A stretch of 64,000 nt of DNA from Lithodes maja (lineage: Eukaryota > Arthropoda > Malacostraca > Decapoda > Lithodidae). Under the pieces are notes generated by a model that was not told the origin of the DNA, made no database searches, and saw only the letters and a list, made by a program, of their open reading frames with translations. The stretch covers positions 1 through 64,000 of the forward strand of contig JBAKBP010003229.1 of the NCBI GenBank assembly GCA_037953745.1. Reading direction: 5' to 3'. The translations under genes and the position numbers were made by a program. Positions 31,116-42,332 of this stretch are shown piece after piece (the stretch's first letter is position 1; every line of letters begins with the position of its first letter).

Positions 31116-31958
31116 CTACCACCGAAGGTGCACCGCGGCCGGCAGACCCCGGGTCACCGTAGCGCCGGACAAAACCCATGCGAGACCGACCCCTGGCACG
31201 ACACGCGACGGGGTCAAGCGTGACTCGGGAACAGCAAAGGGGAACCCTAACCGTGCGACGTTGCGAACGACTGTGAGGGCGTCGCCAATGCACAGTCCTA
31301 GGGCTTCGGAAACTACCAACCAATCGGCCAAGGAAAACAGGATCCGGAGCCCACTCCTGAGGAGAGGACCCAGAGCCTGCCCCACATGTGCGGAGAAGAT
31401 CCGCGGCGCGATGTGGAGACCGAAGGGAAGGCCGGCGAACAGGAACACACGATCGGAAGTCTGAACGGCCAAGAATCGCTGGAAGCGAGGATGGAGAGGA
31501 ACGAGCCAAGACGCATCCTGGAGGGCCAGCGACACAACCCATGACAGAGGGCACAGGGCCAGGCGTACCAGGGGTACCGGCAGCATCCGAAACCGTGTGT
31601 GCACGACGCGCCCGTTGAGGGCCGACAGAACCACCATCGGTCGCATCGCGTCGCAGTACGCCGACGGGACCAGAAAGACACGGGAGAGGAAAACCGGGAG
31701 ACCGGCGGTCAACTCCCTCGACGCTACCCAGCTCGGGCATGGAAGTGAGCACGTGGGCCACCTCTGAAGAGATGGGCCGGCGTCGGTGACAAGAGCGGAA
31801 AGGGGGTCGAGACGTCCACCTCCAGGTGAGACCCCACCGCGCAACCCGCCGCCCCCAAAGTCCCTCGCGGCAACCGAGGGGCGCAAGGGCGAAAACAACC
31901 CGAGGGAGCACCCGAGAGGAGGGGAGCGACCCGGTCGGCCAGGCGAGAAGGAGAACAA
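31116..31958 (-). pseudogene. DIRS-B reverse transcriptase, catalytic box destroyed
   Basis: Clearly homologous to DIRS-A RT: LSRVFLVPSAYCDAMRP, VSLALQDASWLVPLHP, AGLPFGLHIAPRIF. The first catalytic Asp block LDLKDAYWH of DIRS-A reads LALQDASWL here. The YLDD box reads SLAD, so the first Asp of the pair is lost. The SINE interrupts the gene just downstream. This RT cannot be functional. Confidence 0.85.
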
Positions 31959-32044
31959 GGAGGCCGACCCAGAGAACTACACATTGTGTTGACGTGGAGG
32001 TACCCCCGTTACGGGCCGTGCGGGCACGAGCGCCACGTTGACCT

Positions 32045-34512
32045 CTAACCCCCCCCCCCCAACCTCGTCGAAAAGGGCGGGCCACCCCAACCCCAGGCCG
32101 GCGCGGGGCTGACCCCGGCGAAGGGCGGCCGGAAGTGGAAGGCCGGCCAGCCCCGACACGGCGGGGATGAAAGGGGCAAGAACAGAAGGGCGAGGCGGAA
32201 CCGACGCACTGGCCCGCAACGGCCCAGTCCTGCGCCCGTGCAAGGCGGCAGCACCCCGAAGAGGACCGGCAGAAGGACGGGACTGAGAAGACCCCGCGGG
32301 CGACACAGCGTGTCGGTGCGGGACGTAAGCAGGGTCCGCAACGACACAGCGCGTCGTCGCGTGTCGGAAGCAGGGGCCGCCGACAGAGAAGCGAGCATAC
32401 CCAAGCAACCAGCTGAAAAAACCCCGACGTATAGAGCGCAGAGTACAACAAACCCTGACGAATATCCAAGGGGGCCGGCCGGCAGAACGAGGACCGCACC
32501 GTCGGGCGTCGCCGAGTTGCCGCGCACAAAACCGCCTTCAGCTCGGGAACCAAAGACACCGCGAGCCGAAGGTGGACCCGCAGAACGCGGTCCAAACCCT
32601 CGCGAAGAGCGCCTGGCGCAGACGCCTCGAAAAGACGCAGGTGGGGAAGAGACGGTTGGAGGGAACCCAAGACAAGACAATAAGTCCGTCACCCTCTGTC
32701 GGAAGGGAAAAACCGTGGCGACAGAGGGCTGATCCGGGTGAGAGAAGAACGGGGTAGCAATAGAACAAAGTTCAAGAATGGGCACGCCCATCCAGGACCA
32801 GAACGCGCCGGCCAACCCGCCGACAGACACAAGAGGAGGCAAAAGCAGTGACGACTCCAGGGGAGGGACCGAAGGAGAGCCGGCGACGGAACGGTGCGAA
32901 GTCGAAGGCCTCAGCAAACCAGGCCTCCAAGGGGAGAGGGCGACCGAGCATGACGGCGAAGCCAGGCGTACCGGCGTCGCACAAACCCGTCCCATAGGAG
33001 GACAGACCCGTCAACACAGCCAGGGACTGAACAGCCGGAAGGATGTCAGTGCGGCTGAAGTCTGACCAGAGCGTAGGCCTGCAGAAGGGAGCGGGACCGT
33101 AGCAGGGGTAGGGAGGGCGAGGCGCTGAGGGTGAGTCACCACCAAGAAGCGCGAGAAGAGGGAGGCGTCCAACGACGCCAAGCACCCGTCGAAGCGTGAC
33201 ACAACCCAGCCCTGCATAGCCAACAATCGAACCGAGAGAGGCGACCCCCCCCCACCCAGAATGGTCGGCCCGCAGGGACAAGCGTGAGCGGGAGCGAGAC
33301 CCACGACACGAACCAGCAGCGTCGCGGCCCAAGGAAGGCGAGCGACGACGGTTGTGGCGCCGTAGAGGGACCCGTCCCCGACCACGAACGGCCGAGGGGG
33401 AAACAGCACCATCCCCCTCTTCCAGCGACACGTCAGCTCCCGAGAAAGGAGGACCCCGAAATCCCGCGAATCCCCACCGAGGCAAGAGGAGGGGCACCCC
33501 CCTGGCGAGACGGTAAGTGAAGGCCAGGAAGAGAAGAAGGAGGAGGAGCAGGACGATGGGAGTGGGAAGGCTGGCCGGGTGAAAGGAGGCCAGAAGGAGC
33601 CGCGGGGGGAAACAGAGCAAGGATCCCCGGGGCTGAGAGAACAGGGCGGCCCGACACCGAGGCGGAGGAGGGAGGGACCCCCACCGTGGGACGAGACCGT
33701 GAAGGAAGAAGAGGCACTGAAGCAGGCGAAGTAGGAGAAGCAACGACAGCCAGGCGGACCCTCCCGGACAGTGTAGGAGGGAGCAGAGGGCCAGCTACAG
33801 CACGAACAACCGCGCGCGGAGAGGACAACGTAAGAGGAAGTCGTCAGGGCTGGGAAAGCGGGCGGAAGGGAGTAGAGCCCCTAACCGTAGAGGCCAGGGG
33901 AGGGCGCACAGGGGCAGAGCCGCTAACCCCGGCCTCAGGGCGAGAACCAAGACGAGGGCGACGGGCGTCGTCAAGGCGATCAGGAGGACGACGAGGGGCA
34001 GTAGAGGACGGATGACGTGGACGGAGCCGGGGAACCCCCCGACGATGGGACGACCGGCTGCGGGACCCAGGGGAGAGGGCCCGAGCAGGGAGAGGGCCAG
34101 GTGAACGGCCTTCAGTCGGGCCAGGGACACCCAGGGCGACGCGGAGCCGGTCGGCAACAAAGGCCGGGGAATGGTGGCCCACAGTCCCAATGTGGCGGGA
34201 GACCATCGGTCACACCGACGGAAGGGAAGCAGAGGCCACAGCCGCCGCCGAGGAACCAGGGCCATGGAGCAGCACAACCACCAGGGCCAGACACGGGCCA
34301 CACAGAGCAGGGAGGTAGGCCGTAGAGGACACAAAGAGCGAGTGGCGCAAGCAGGACATGTGGCTCACCAAGCACGGGGAGCGACAACCAAGGCGAAAGC
34401 AAAGCAGCCGACCAGCACGAGAAGAACACACACCAGAATCAGCACGTCGAAGGAGTAAGTGGAGAGAATGTCCAAGAAGAACCAGGGAAGGAGCATGGGG
34501 AAACAGGAACAC
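32045..34512 (-). pseudogene. DIRS-B gag remnant
   Basis: At least three frames are needed to follow it. The N-terminal Cys/His cluster lies in 34210-34512 (C, H, C, H, then C-x2-C). A middle segment resembling DIRS-A (SRTDILPAVQSLAVLTGLSSYG) is in 32772-33743. A helical segment starting VFPFRQRVTDLLSCL is in 32045-32995. The sequence is strongly GC-rich. No slippery heptamer like the one in DIRS-A was found at its end near 31980-32045. Confidence 0.7.
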
Positions 34513-34740
34513 ACATGCAAACAGGTATCCGTACTCACCCTAAACTGGGAGCACAGAGGTTTCTGAGGAGGGCGGCCGAGGCGGAAGAGCACCAGCAGAA
34601 CCTGCAAAGATGGAGAAAGTGTTAACCACCACTCAACATCTTACATGCAGGGCCTATAACACCAGTAATGTGCATACACCAATATAGTATCAGGCAACAA
34701 TATGACATAAAAAAGGTCAACAGTGAAAGCCAACTATAAC

Positions 34741-34882
34741 CGCAAAATTTGCGGGCCAATGGAGGTATAACCGTACCGACACAACCCCCCCACATCTCCG
34801 CGGGACCCCCCAGCGATCTCCGCAAATTTGCGGGGAGCCGAAATGTCCCAGAGGACCGAATCGAGCACACCGCAAATTTGCG
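34741..34882. repeat. Three copies of a 12-bp palindrome CGCAAATTTGCG in DIRS-B leader
   Basis: Perfect copies at 34821-34832 and 34871-34882, and one with an extra A at 34741-34753, within 142 bp. The LTR element inserted 8 bp beyond the last copy. Confidence 0.75.
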
Positions 34883-34890
34883 GGACCGGC

Positions 34891-36709
34891 TGTGACGCAC
34901 CCAGTGCGTGGCAACGCAACCTGATTGTACTCCTTGGTACTCCACTGTACCGCCACTGTGCGGTACCTCTGTACCGCTGTACCGTGCTGGCTGCCTATAT
35001 TGAGTGTGACAACGTATAACTATGTTCTTTGTATCTCTGCAAAGGTCTCGTCATGTGCTAACCAGTGGTGGGTTTTGTTTTAAGCCATGTCGAGACCTTC
35101 CATTTAATATGTAGTATCAATAGAGAAGTTGATAGATGAGACAATGGGAGTTCAGAGAGAGAGAGTGAGTTGGGCTTCAGAGCGAGAGGGTAGCAATGCG
35201 CCACGCTGCCGGGGGGGTGGTTGCCAGACGTATGGACCGGTTGGCAGCCTTGCGCTTATAGCTGGGTGCGACAGGGTTGGTAGTCCATTGCCGCCTGCCT
35301 ATGCTGCCTGGGCTGCCCATGTTGTCGTACTGCACATTGCCTGGAGGCTCGCTGTGTGTTCCATGATCAGGTTGCCTAGAACCTTTGAGATTCTAACATC
35401 CCTTGCTCTCTCTCCCAACTTCTCACGGTTGCACTCTTTCTCTCTGACGACATTACTCTCATTTCATTCTTCTCTCTATTTAAATGCATAACCTTCCCTT
35501 GAGGTCCTAAAGGAGTTTCAGCACTCACCTCTCGTATTACTCTTAGGACAAGCATATATTTACATGTATTAGATTTAAGGGGTTAATGTGAACAGCGATC
35601 TTCTTGATGAGGATAGTTGGTGAACGTTCTACATGTTCACGAGTTATATGCCCAGCTCATCATCCAATTTGTGACTAGACTAGTGCCATGTGTAAGAGCC
35701 CGACCATGCCCGGGAGTTGTCTGTAGAGGGGCGAGGACTTAGCCTTGATTTGCCTACCGAGCCAGGAGCGAGTGCAGTACCAGAGACTACAGCTCGCTCG
35801 TAGTGCCGGTATAGTAGAGTAACGTAATTTATCTGTCCTTGTGTTCTCTGCAGTCTTTTCCTGGGTTCTCGCTTTCGGTGCTGGGACTCGTTGTTCCTGT
35901 GACTTGGCCTGCTAGCTAGAACACATGGGGATGATGAGTGGGTTATATCTTTATTTTACTATGCATTGCAGCTCTCTTTAAGTTTATGTATGTAACACTT
36001 TACAATACACATTACTCACACACAAGACAACACTATTAATACTTTCATGTATCAATTAACTGCACTGTCGTTTTGCTGCTGTGTCCGGAGTTCTGTTGCG
36101 TAGGGCGCATACGGACTCAGAGGGGAGACAGAGTGAGAGAAGCGAAGTAGCCTATGCGGTAGTAGGCTACCGGCGCAGTACTGTTGCCTGCAACCTTTTA
36201 GTTATTCCAAGTATAGATTCATTATTATAATAAGTGACTACTATTTATGTTCCTTCCATGTGTATTATTAGGTATCTACTGGATCATGAACATCTTGTAT
36301 GCTACATGCTAGTGCATGTTAGTAGGGGACAGTTATTCTAGTGCACGCGCTTTCAAGTAGGCGTGTACATTTGTCATTTAGCATTTCACTGTCATACCTT
36401 TAGCCTGCTTCTATTCTACATTATTAGAGGCTTAATATTAACGTAGTTTCTTGAGTATTGCATTTCTTTAGTAATAACGTAACCTATAAATGTCTGAGGG
36501 AGTTTAGCCTCATAGCCTACCCCTGTTGTACACTTTCGCCGAGTTAAGGTACCTCGTTACCATAGACGATAACTCTGTAGGGCGTTGGTGCTTTTGTTGT
36601 CTGGAGCATATAGTATTTGGGACTGGAATCGAGCGTGTCGTTGTCACATAAGCCATTTCTGTCCTACGATCAAGAATCCCGAATATGTATTGCCGATCCA
36701 GCCGTAACA
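34891..36709 (+). repeat. 5' LTR
   Basis: 1819 bp from TGTGACGCACCC to CAGCCGTAACA. A constant offset of 7442 bp maps every landmark compared onto the 3' LTR, so there are no indels between them. A 120-residue frame inside (35129-35491) has no recognisable domain. Confidence 0.95.
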
Positions 36710-36712
36710 AAA

Positions 36713-36730
36713 TGGCGACCTTGCACAAGA
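36713..36730 (+). promoter_or_regulatory. Candidate primer-binding site
   Basis: TGGCGACC starts three bases after the LTR, the usual place for a tRNA 3'-end complement. The octamer resembles sites assigned to tRNA-Arg in insect gypsy-type elements. The match beyond 8 bases was not checked. Confidence 0.55.
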
Positions 36731-36952
36731 TTCAGTAGTATCCTATCACATGTTTTTTGGAGAACTATTCTATGCTACCTAGTAGAGCTGGCTAGAATTT
36801 TCTTGCATATTGGAGGAATTTTTATTGTGTCATTATTGTATTGGTGGACTTGCAGATTGTTTCGTTAGGGGTGTCTAGAGTAGAGTCATTCAAGCATCTT
36901 TAACATTTTGTGAGTCGAGACTGCAATTAGTAATAAGCACTTTTTTTTTTTT

Positions 36953-39856
36953 ATGAACAGCAATTGTATAACCAGCACTATGTCTAATGACTCATCATTT
37001 ACGGGGGAGGATAACACGGTACAGCCTAGTGACCAGCAAGTACAACAGATATTTAGGGAGGGGAGTGTTATAAGTGGAGAGAGGGATGCCCGGGCATTTT
37101 TGCAGACACCTTTGACCGAACAGCGCCTGCAGGCTATTGATTGTTACGGTCTTCGCTGTTTAGCCACGGTTTTGGGGCGGGACTGTCCTGACAGTTGGCC
37201 CAAGAAGAATTTGGTGGCATGTTTGTTGGGTGATGGCGATGGGGCGGTGGGTGGAGTGGGGTCTTGGGGGGTTCCCTCCAAGCCTCCATTCCACTCTACC
37301 CCTGAGCTGGGCCCTCAGCCAGCGAGTCTTAGCACGATGCAGCAGGAGGGTTCTCAATGGCAAGCTGGCTTACCCGTAAACACGTCTCGGTGTGGATCCC
37401 CCATTTTGTGCTCTCCCCCCCCAGGCCTGTCTCCTGAGATGTTATTTCAGCTAGAACTAGCTAAGTTTAAGCTGCAGGAGACTCAGATACAACAGGCTAG
37501 TATAGAACGCATAGAGGTTGCTAGAATCCAAGCCAATCAGGATGCAACCAGGTACCAGGCTGAAATGGATGTCGAGAAGTCTAGAGTAGAGACCACGGGG
37601 CGTCATCTCGGTGGTGGGCACCGGGTTACAGACTCACTTTCGCATTTAATTAAGTTAGTACCCGCATTTGATGAGACAGCAGTGACTGAGTTTTTTGCTC
37701 GTTTCGAAAAGAAGTGTCGTGAGTATGACTGGCCGGAGGTTAAATGGGCAGCATTAGTTTCATCACGTCTAGTGGGTAAGGGGTTGAAAGCCTACGATGC
37801 ACTGTCACTGGACGAGAGTGTAGTGTATGGACTGGTGAAGGAGGCTGTGCTCCGGGCCTACGAACTGCAACCCGAAACTTATAGATTGAAGTTCCGTGGC
37901 GTGAATAAGAAGAGCGACGTCAGTTTTATGGAGCACGCACGGGACTTAACAGATGCAGGTAATAACTGGTTTCGGTCCGAGCACGCAGAGTCGGCTGAGG
38001 AAATTAAGCAACTTTTCTATCTGGAACAGTTTTACAAATGTACTGGAACCGATCTAACGCTGAACATTAAGGAAAAATGTCCCAAGACAGTAGAGGAGGC
38101 TGCCAAGATGGCAGCCCTCAGATTATCATTGATTCGTGGTTGCGGTGCCGCTCAGAGGGCTGAGTCAGGGCAGAAGGGGCGCTATACCCCACCCACCAGA
38201 GTTTTCGATAATAACAAATCCTATGACACACATAACCACACTAAATGCATTGCACCTAATAACACCTACAAACACAAGCCTCTCCCGTTTACTAAAGGTC
38301 AGGCCCCTTCTTCGCCCGCACAAGGGAAGAAGCCCATTGGGGATGTGAAATGTTACAAATGTCAGAAGCTAGGCCATTATTCACGTGAGTGCCCTAGTAA
38401 CACTCCCGCTAAGCCGGTGTCATTGGTTCACAGTATCGGTGTGTCTCTGAAGGCTGCAGCAACTGCCCGGGGTAGGTTGTCAGCAGCTGAGGCACACGCG
38501 GTAAAGAAGCGTACGGAAGGCTCGACACCTGTCCGGGACACTTTCTGTAGCCATCGAGGATACGGGTTTGTGAGCTGGGGGAGTGAACTACGGAGGGTTG
38601 ACTTGCTGAGGGATACGGGGGCTTCGCAAACTTTGTTGAGGAACTTCACAGGGAAACCGATAAATGCGGCCAGAGTTGTTGTGGTGCAGGGTATAAATGC
38701 TATGAGGTCATACCCACTTGTGAGGTTGGAGTTGAGAGTGGGAGAGGTGTGCAGGGAGCTGGATGTAGGGATCGTTGAGTGTTTGCCAGTTGAGGGCGTC
38801 GACCTTCTTCTCGGCAACGACTTTGCGGTGCCCACTTCCGGGACTCCACCCTTAGTCGTTGCCGAGAGGGCGGCCGACGTGGATGGTGAGAATCGGGAAT
38901 GGGTTGGGAGGTGCCAACAGGATGAGATGGCCTGTGTGGTAACCCGATCTCGCTCTGCGGCTCCTGCACAGCCTAGCACTCAACCTCGGGGACAGTGGAG
39001 GAAGGATCAGGAGAAGGTTGCTAAGGGCAGGAAAAGGGACATTGATTCTGCTGCACTTCTCGGTGATTCGGTACTTGGACCTATAATAAACACGGGAGTT
39101 GACTCTGGCCCAGATATGGTGTGTAACAAGGCAGAGTTGGGTAAGACTTCGCGTGAGGCAAGAGCTGTAGCGAGAGCCACTAAGGCAGTAGAGCCTACTA
39201 GCCGGGGTAATGTCTTATTACAAAACCATCTTGATGCATTGACGCCCAGGGACATTAGTGAGCAGCAGCTGCAAGACGCTAGCCTAGCTCGTTATAGCAA
39301 TGGTGCCATAGAGTTGGAGGAAGATGGGGATGCGAAGCCGGGAGATTTCTTTAGGCTCAACAGGATATTGTACCGCAGATTTCTAGACCCCAAATCGAAG
39401 TGGGAGGGCGGTGCGAGGGTAGTAGACCAGGTGGTTGTTCCAAATAAGTATAGAGAGTCCTTATTGTGTCTGGCGCATGATGTGCCGGTGGCGGGTCATT
39501 TGGGGGTAACAAAAACATTGGCGGCATTGGGCAGGTTTTTCTGGTGGCCTGGGGTCAAGGCTGATGTCTGTGCATGGGTGGCTGGGTGTGCGACCTGCCA
39601 GACAACGGGGAAGCCTAACCAGACAATCCCGAAGGCACCTTTGTTTCCCATACCTGTCACCGGGCCTCCGTTCAGCAAAGTTGTAGTAGATTTGGTTGGC
39701 CCTTTCCCGCCTACTAGTAGTGGCAATAAATTCCTGTTGACAATCATGGATGTGGCTACGAGATACCCGGACGCATACCCCATGAGAAACGGCTCGGCAA
39801 AGGCAGTTGTTAAAAACTTATTATTGTTCTGTTCCCGTTATGGATTTCCACGTTAG
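36953..39856 (+). CDS. Gag-protease-integrase(N) polyprotein of the Gmr1-like element
   Basis: A 967-residue frame. Residues about 150-400 form a retrotransposon Gag capsid-like region (LVPAFDETAVTEFFARFEKK, YRLKFRGVNKKSDVSFMEHA). A zinc knuckle CYKCQKLGHYSREC starts at residue 467. The aspartic protease has DTGAS at 554 and the LLLGNDF partner motif near 620. The integrase HHCC module starts near 842 (H..H, CATC), followed by VVVDLVGPFP with the first catalytic Asp. The frame ends at TAG 39854-39856, inside the integrase core just before the second catalytic Asp. The next frame continues in the same phase without loss of sequence, so the stop looks like a point nonsense change rather than a natural gene end. 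Confidence 0.92.
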   Translation: MNSNCITSTMSNDSSFTGEDNTVQPSDQQVQQIFREGSVISGERDARAFLQTPLTEQRLQAIDCYGLRCLATVLGRDCPDSWPKKNLVACLLGDGDGAVGGVGSWGVPSKPPFHSTPELGPQPASLSTMQQEGSQWQAGLPVNTSRCGSPILCSPPPGLSPEMLFQLELAKFKLQETQIQQASIERIEVARIQANQDATRYQAEMDVEKSRVETTGRHLGGGHRVTDSLSHLIKLVPAFDETAVTEFFARFEKKCREYDWPEVKWAALVSSRLVGKGLKAYDALSLDESVVYGLVKEAVLRAYELQPETYRLKFRGVNKKSDVSFMEHARDLTDAGNNWFRSEHAESAEEIKQLFYLEQFYKCTGTDLTLNIKEKCPKTVEEAAKMAALRLSLIRGCGAAQRAESGQKGRYTPPTRVFDNNKSYDTHNHTKCIAPNNTYKHKPLPFTKGQAPSSPAQGKKPIGDVKCYKCQKLGHYSRECPSNTPAKPVSLVHSIGVSLKAAATARGRLSAAEAHAVKKRTEGSTPVRDTFCSHRGYGFVSWGSELRRVDLLRDTGASQTLLRNFTGKPINAARVVVVQGINAMRSYPLVRLELRVGEVCRELDVGIVECLPVEGVDLLLGNDFAVPTSGTPPLVVAERAADVDGENREWVGRCQQDEMACVVTRSRSAAPAQPSTQPRGQWRKDQEKVAKGRKRDIDSAALLGDSVLGPIINTGVDSGPDMVCNKAELGKTSREARAVARATKAVEPTSRGNVLLQNHLDALTPRDISEQQLQDASLARYSNGAIELEEDGDAKPGDFFRLNRILYRRFLDPKSKWEGGARVVDQVVVPNKYRESLLCLAHDVPVAGHLGVTKTLAALGRFFWWPGVKADVCAWVAGCATCQTTGKPNQTIPKAPLFPIPVTGPPFSKVVVDLVGPFPPTSSGNKFLLTIMDVATRYPDAYPMRNGSAKAVVKNLLLFCSRYGFPR

Positions 39857-42052
39857 GTGCAGTCAGACCAGGGGAGCAATTTTACATCCAAATTGTTCAA
39901 GCAAACCCTTCAGTTGCACGGTATATGTTCTGTAGTGTCGTCAGCCTACCATCCCGAGAGTCAGGGAGTCTTGGAGCGGTGGCACTCGACCCTGAAGAGT
40001 ATGCTACGCTGTTACTGTGCAGAACATGACACTGATTGGGATTTGGGTCTGCCGTATGTTCTGTTCGCTGCACGTGAAGTCCCAGGAGAGAGCCTGGGGT
40101 TCAGTCCAAATCAACTAGTCTTTGGCCATAATGTGAGAGGACCTTTAAGTATGGTGAAAGAGATCTGGGAGGGCGAAGAGAAGCCGGGGTCTGTACTTAA
40201 ATATATCCTTGAGAGCCGGGAGAGACTTATAGGTTGCATGGCAGCGGCAGGTAATAACTTGGTTAATGCACAGGCGGTCATGAAGCACCAGTATGACGCC
40301 AAGGTGAAGCTTCGGGAGTTTTCGGTGGGTCAGGAGGTAATGTTGCTTTTACCTTTGCCTGGACACCCCCTTTCTGCCAAGTTTATTGGGCCGTATGTGG
40401 TGGCTAAGAAACTGTCCGACCTTGATTATCTCGTTGCAACACCTGACCGTAGGAAAAAACATCAGTTATGTCATGTTAACCTCATGAAAGAGTATGTGAG
40501 ACGCCCCTCAGAGCCTCTCACTGTCCCTGTGCTGGCCTGCAGCGGCCAGGGTGGAGAAGGAGGTGGGGACAGTCATGCTGCTGAGGAGGATAGCTGGGAC
40601 TGTGTCATTTCCGCGGAACAGTGGGCGGGGAATACTGAACAAGAGGCTAGGCAAGCTGTAAGTCACCTGCCTGAGCACCAGGGTGCTGCTGTCCTAGGCC
40701 TGTTCAGGTCATACCCCTCTGTTTTCGCCGAACACCCAGGTCTCACTACTCAGGTAACGCACGACGTGGACGTCGGTGATAATGTGCCCTTCAAGTCAGT
40801 GCCCTACCGTGTGCCCCCGGTAAAGTTGCCAGCTTTACGGGAGGAGTTAAAGTACATGGTTGAGAGAGGGATGATCACTGAAGGTTATGTGAAGTGGACA
40901 TCACCCGTCACGTTGCAGCCAAAACCTGACGGCAAGGTGCGGTTCTGCATAGATTTTCGTAGGCTAAATGGCTTGACCACTACCAACCCTTACCCTTTGC
41001 CTCGAGTTGACGACAGCGTGGACAAGATAGGGAATGCAAAGTACCTTACTAAAATTGATCTTGTAAAAGGCTACTGGCAAGTACCCCTGTCGGACCGAGC
41101 TAAGCAAGTTTGTGGTTTTGTGGTAGATGGCAAGACCTACCAATGTAACGTAATGCCTTATGGGCTTAAGAACGCACCTGCCACGTTTCAGAACCTGATG
41201 AACGATATTTGTGACGAAATCCCTAACTGCACGGTCTACCTTGATGACGTGATAGTGTATGATGACAATTTTGAAAATCACCTAAGGCACTTAGAGACCC
41301 TGTTTGGGAAGTTGCACGATGCTGGGCTGGTGGTGAACCTGAGGAAGTGCGAGTTTGTAAAGGCTACTGTGCAGTATCTTGGCTTCGTGGTCGGGTTAGG
41401 CCGGGTGTGCCCCCCCCTGAGCAAGATACAGGCTATCAATATGTTTCCCAGGCCCACCACTAAGCGCCAGGTCATGCGGTTCCTAGGTATGATAGGCTAT
41501 TATAGGCGCTTCATCCGGGGATACTCTACTGTCTTAGCACCGTTAACTGATCTACTGTCGAAGTCAGTGAAGTTCTGTTGGGCTGCGGAGTGTCAGAGGG
41601 CTTTCGACCTAGTCAAGCACCTGCTGTGTACACATCCGATTTTGAGAGCCCCAGACTTTTCCAGGAGTTTTCAGCTGGCGACTGATGCCAGCGGTGTGGG
41701 TGCCGGGGCAGTGTTACTGCAGACTGATTCCGAGGGCTTGGAACACCCAGTGAGCTTCTTTTCTCGCAAGTTTAATTCGGCACAAAGGAATTACTCAACT
41801 ATAGAGAAGGAGCTTCTTGCTATCGTTTTGTCGCTCAAACATTTCGAAGTTTATGTTCCAGCCTACGGCCCGGTAGTGACGATTTATACGGACCATCATC
41901 CCTTGAAATTCCTAAATCAGTTTCACAATCGGAATATGCGGTTGACCAGGTGGTCCCTAATGCTCCAAGAGTATAATCTCAACATTCAGCATATTGCCGG
42001 GAGTGAGAACGTGATAGCAGATTGTCTATCAAGGGTTGATGATCCAGGATAG
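39857..42052 (+). CDS. Integrase(C)-reverse transcriptase-RNase H part of the polyprotein
   Basis: It continues in the same reading phase directly after the TAG. There is no ATG at the junction, so it would be made only by read-through. Integrase resumes with QSDQGSNF (second Asp) and HPESQGVLERWH (Glu), then a GPY/F module around KFIGPYVVAKKL. After a spacer, RT spans about residues 310-480: KVRFCIDFRRLN, LTKIDLVKGYWQVPL, MPYGLKNAPATFQ and YLDD at 461-464. RNase H follows with LATDASGVGAGAVL, TIEKELLAIV, IYTDHHPLKFL and ENVIADCLSR. All catalytic residues sought are present. The frame ends at 42052, 280 bp before the 3' LTR, with no chromodomain or env recognised. Confidence 0.93.
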   Translation: MQSDQGSNFTSKLFKQTLQLHGICSVVSSAYHPESQGVLERWHSTLKSMLRCYCAEHDTDWDLGLPYVLFAAREVPGESLGFSPNQLVFGHNVRGPLSMVKEIWEGEEKPGSVLKYILESRERLIGCMAAAGNNLVNAQAVMKHQYDAKVKLREFSVGQEVMLLLPLPGHPLSAKFIGPYVVAKKLSDLDYLVATPDRRKKHQLCHVNLMKEYVRRPSEPLTVPVLACSGQGGEGGGDSHAAEEDSWDCVISAEQWAGNTEQEARQAVSHLPEHQGAAVLGLFRSYPSVFAEHPGLTTQVTHDVDVGDNVPFKSVPYRVPPVKLPALREELKYMVERGMITEGYVKWTSPVTLQPKPDGKVRFCIDFRRLNGLTTTNPYPLPRVDDSVDKIGNAKYLTKIDLVKGYWQVPLSDRAKQVCGFVVDGKTYQCNVMPYGLKNAPATFQNLMNDICDEIPNCTVYLDDVIVYDDNFENHLRHLETLFGKLHDAGLVVNLRKCEFVKATVQYLGFVVGLGRVCPPLSKIQAINMFPRPTTKRQVMRFLGMIGYYRRFIRGYSTVLAPLTDLLSKSVKFCWAAECQRAFDLVKHLLCTHPILRAPDFSRSFQLATDASGVGAGAVLLQTDSEGLEHPVSFFSRKFNSAQRNYSTIEKELLAIVLSLKHFEVYVPAYGPVVTIYTDHHPLKFLNQFHNRNMRLTRWSLMLQEYNLNIQHIAGSENVIADCLSRVDDPG

Positions 42053-42320
42053 TCGTGCACGGTGTGTGGGTTGAGCAGGAGTAAAATTAGGCTATCATAA
42101 CGCCGTCCAAAAAGATTATAAAACAATAAAATAAACGAGAATTTTTTTTTTAGTTTTGTAAGTCTTTATTGTTGTAGCATGATGCATGCGATATTGTGTT
42201 TTATGTATAATTCACACTTCAGTTGTTGTGCACCTTTTGCAATTAGTGGCAGCTAAGGGTAGCAGGTCGGTTGGTTGCCTGTCAGATTTTGATAATGCTT
42301 CTAAGGTCGATTATCTAAAA

Positions 42321-42332
42321 TCTTGGGGGGGC
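42321..42332 (+). promoter_or_regulatory. Polypurine tract
   Basis: TCTTGGGGGGGC ends directly at the TG of the 3' LTR, the position of the plus-strand primer. Confidence 0.7.

Noticed and set aside
31039..32670. 543-codon minus-strand frame in DIRS-B
   Set aside because: Mix of SINE tail, RT shadow and gag shadow; RT homology lies in the other frame (31116-31958).
35129..35491. 120-codon frame in the 5' LTR, repeated in the 3' LTR (42571-42933)
   Set aside because: Present twice only because the LTRs are equal; low-complexity, no domain or conserved start.
42053..42320. Env-like gene between RNase H and the 3' LTR
   Set aside because: Only 280 bp with no open frame; the element has no envelope gene.
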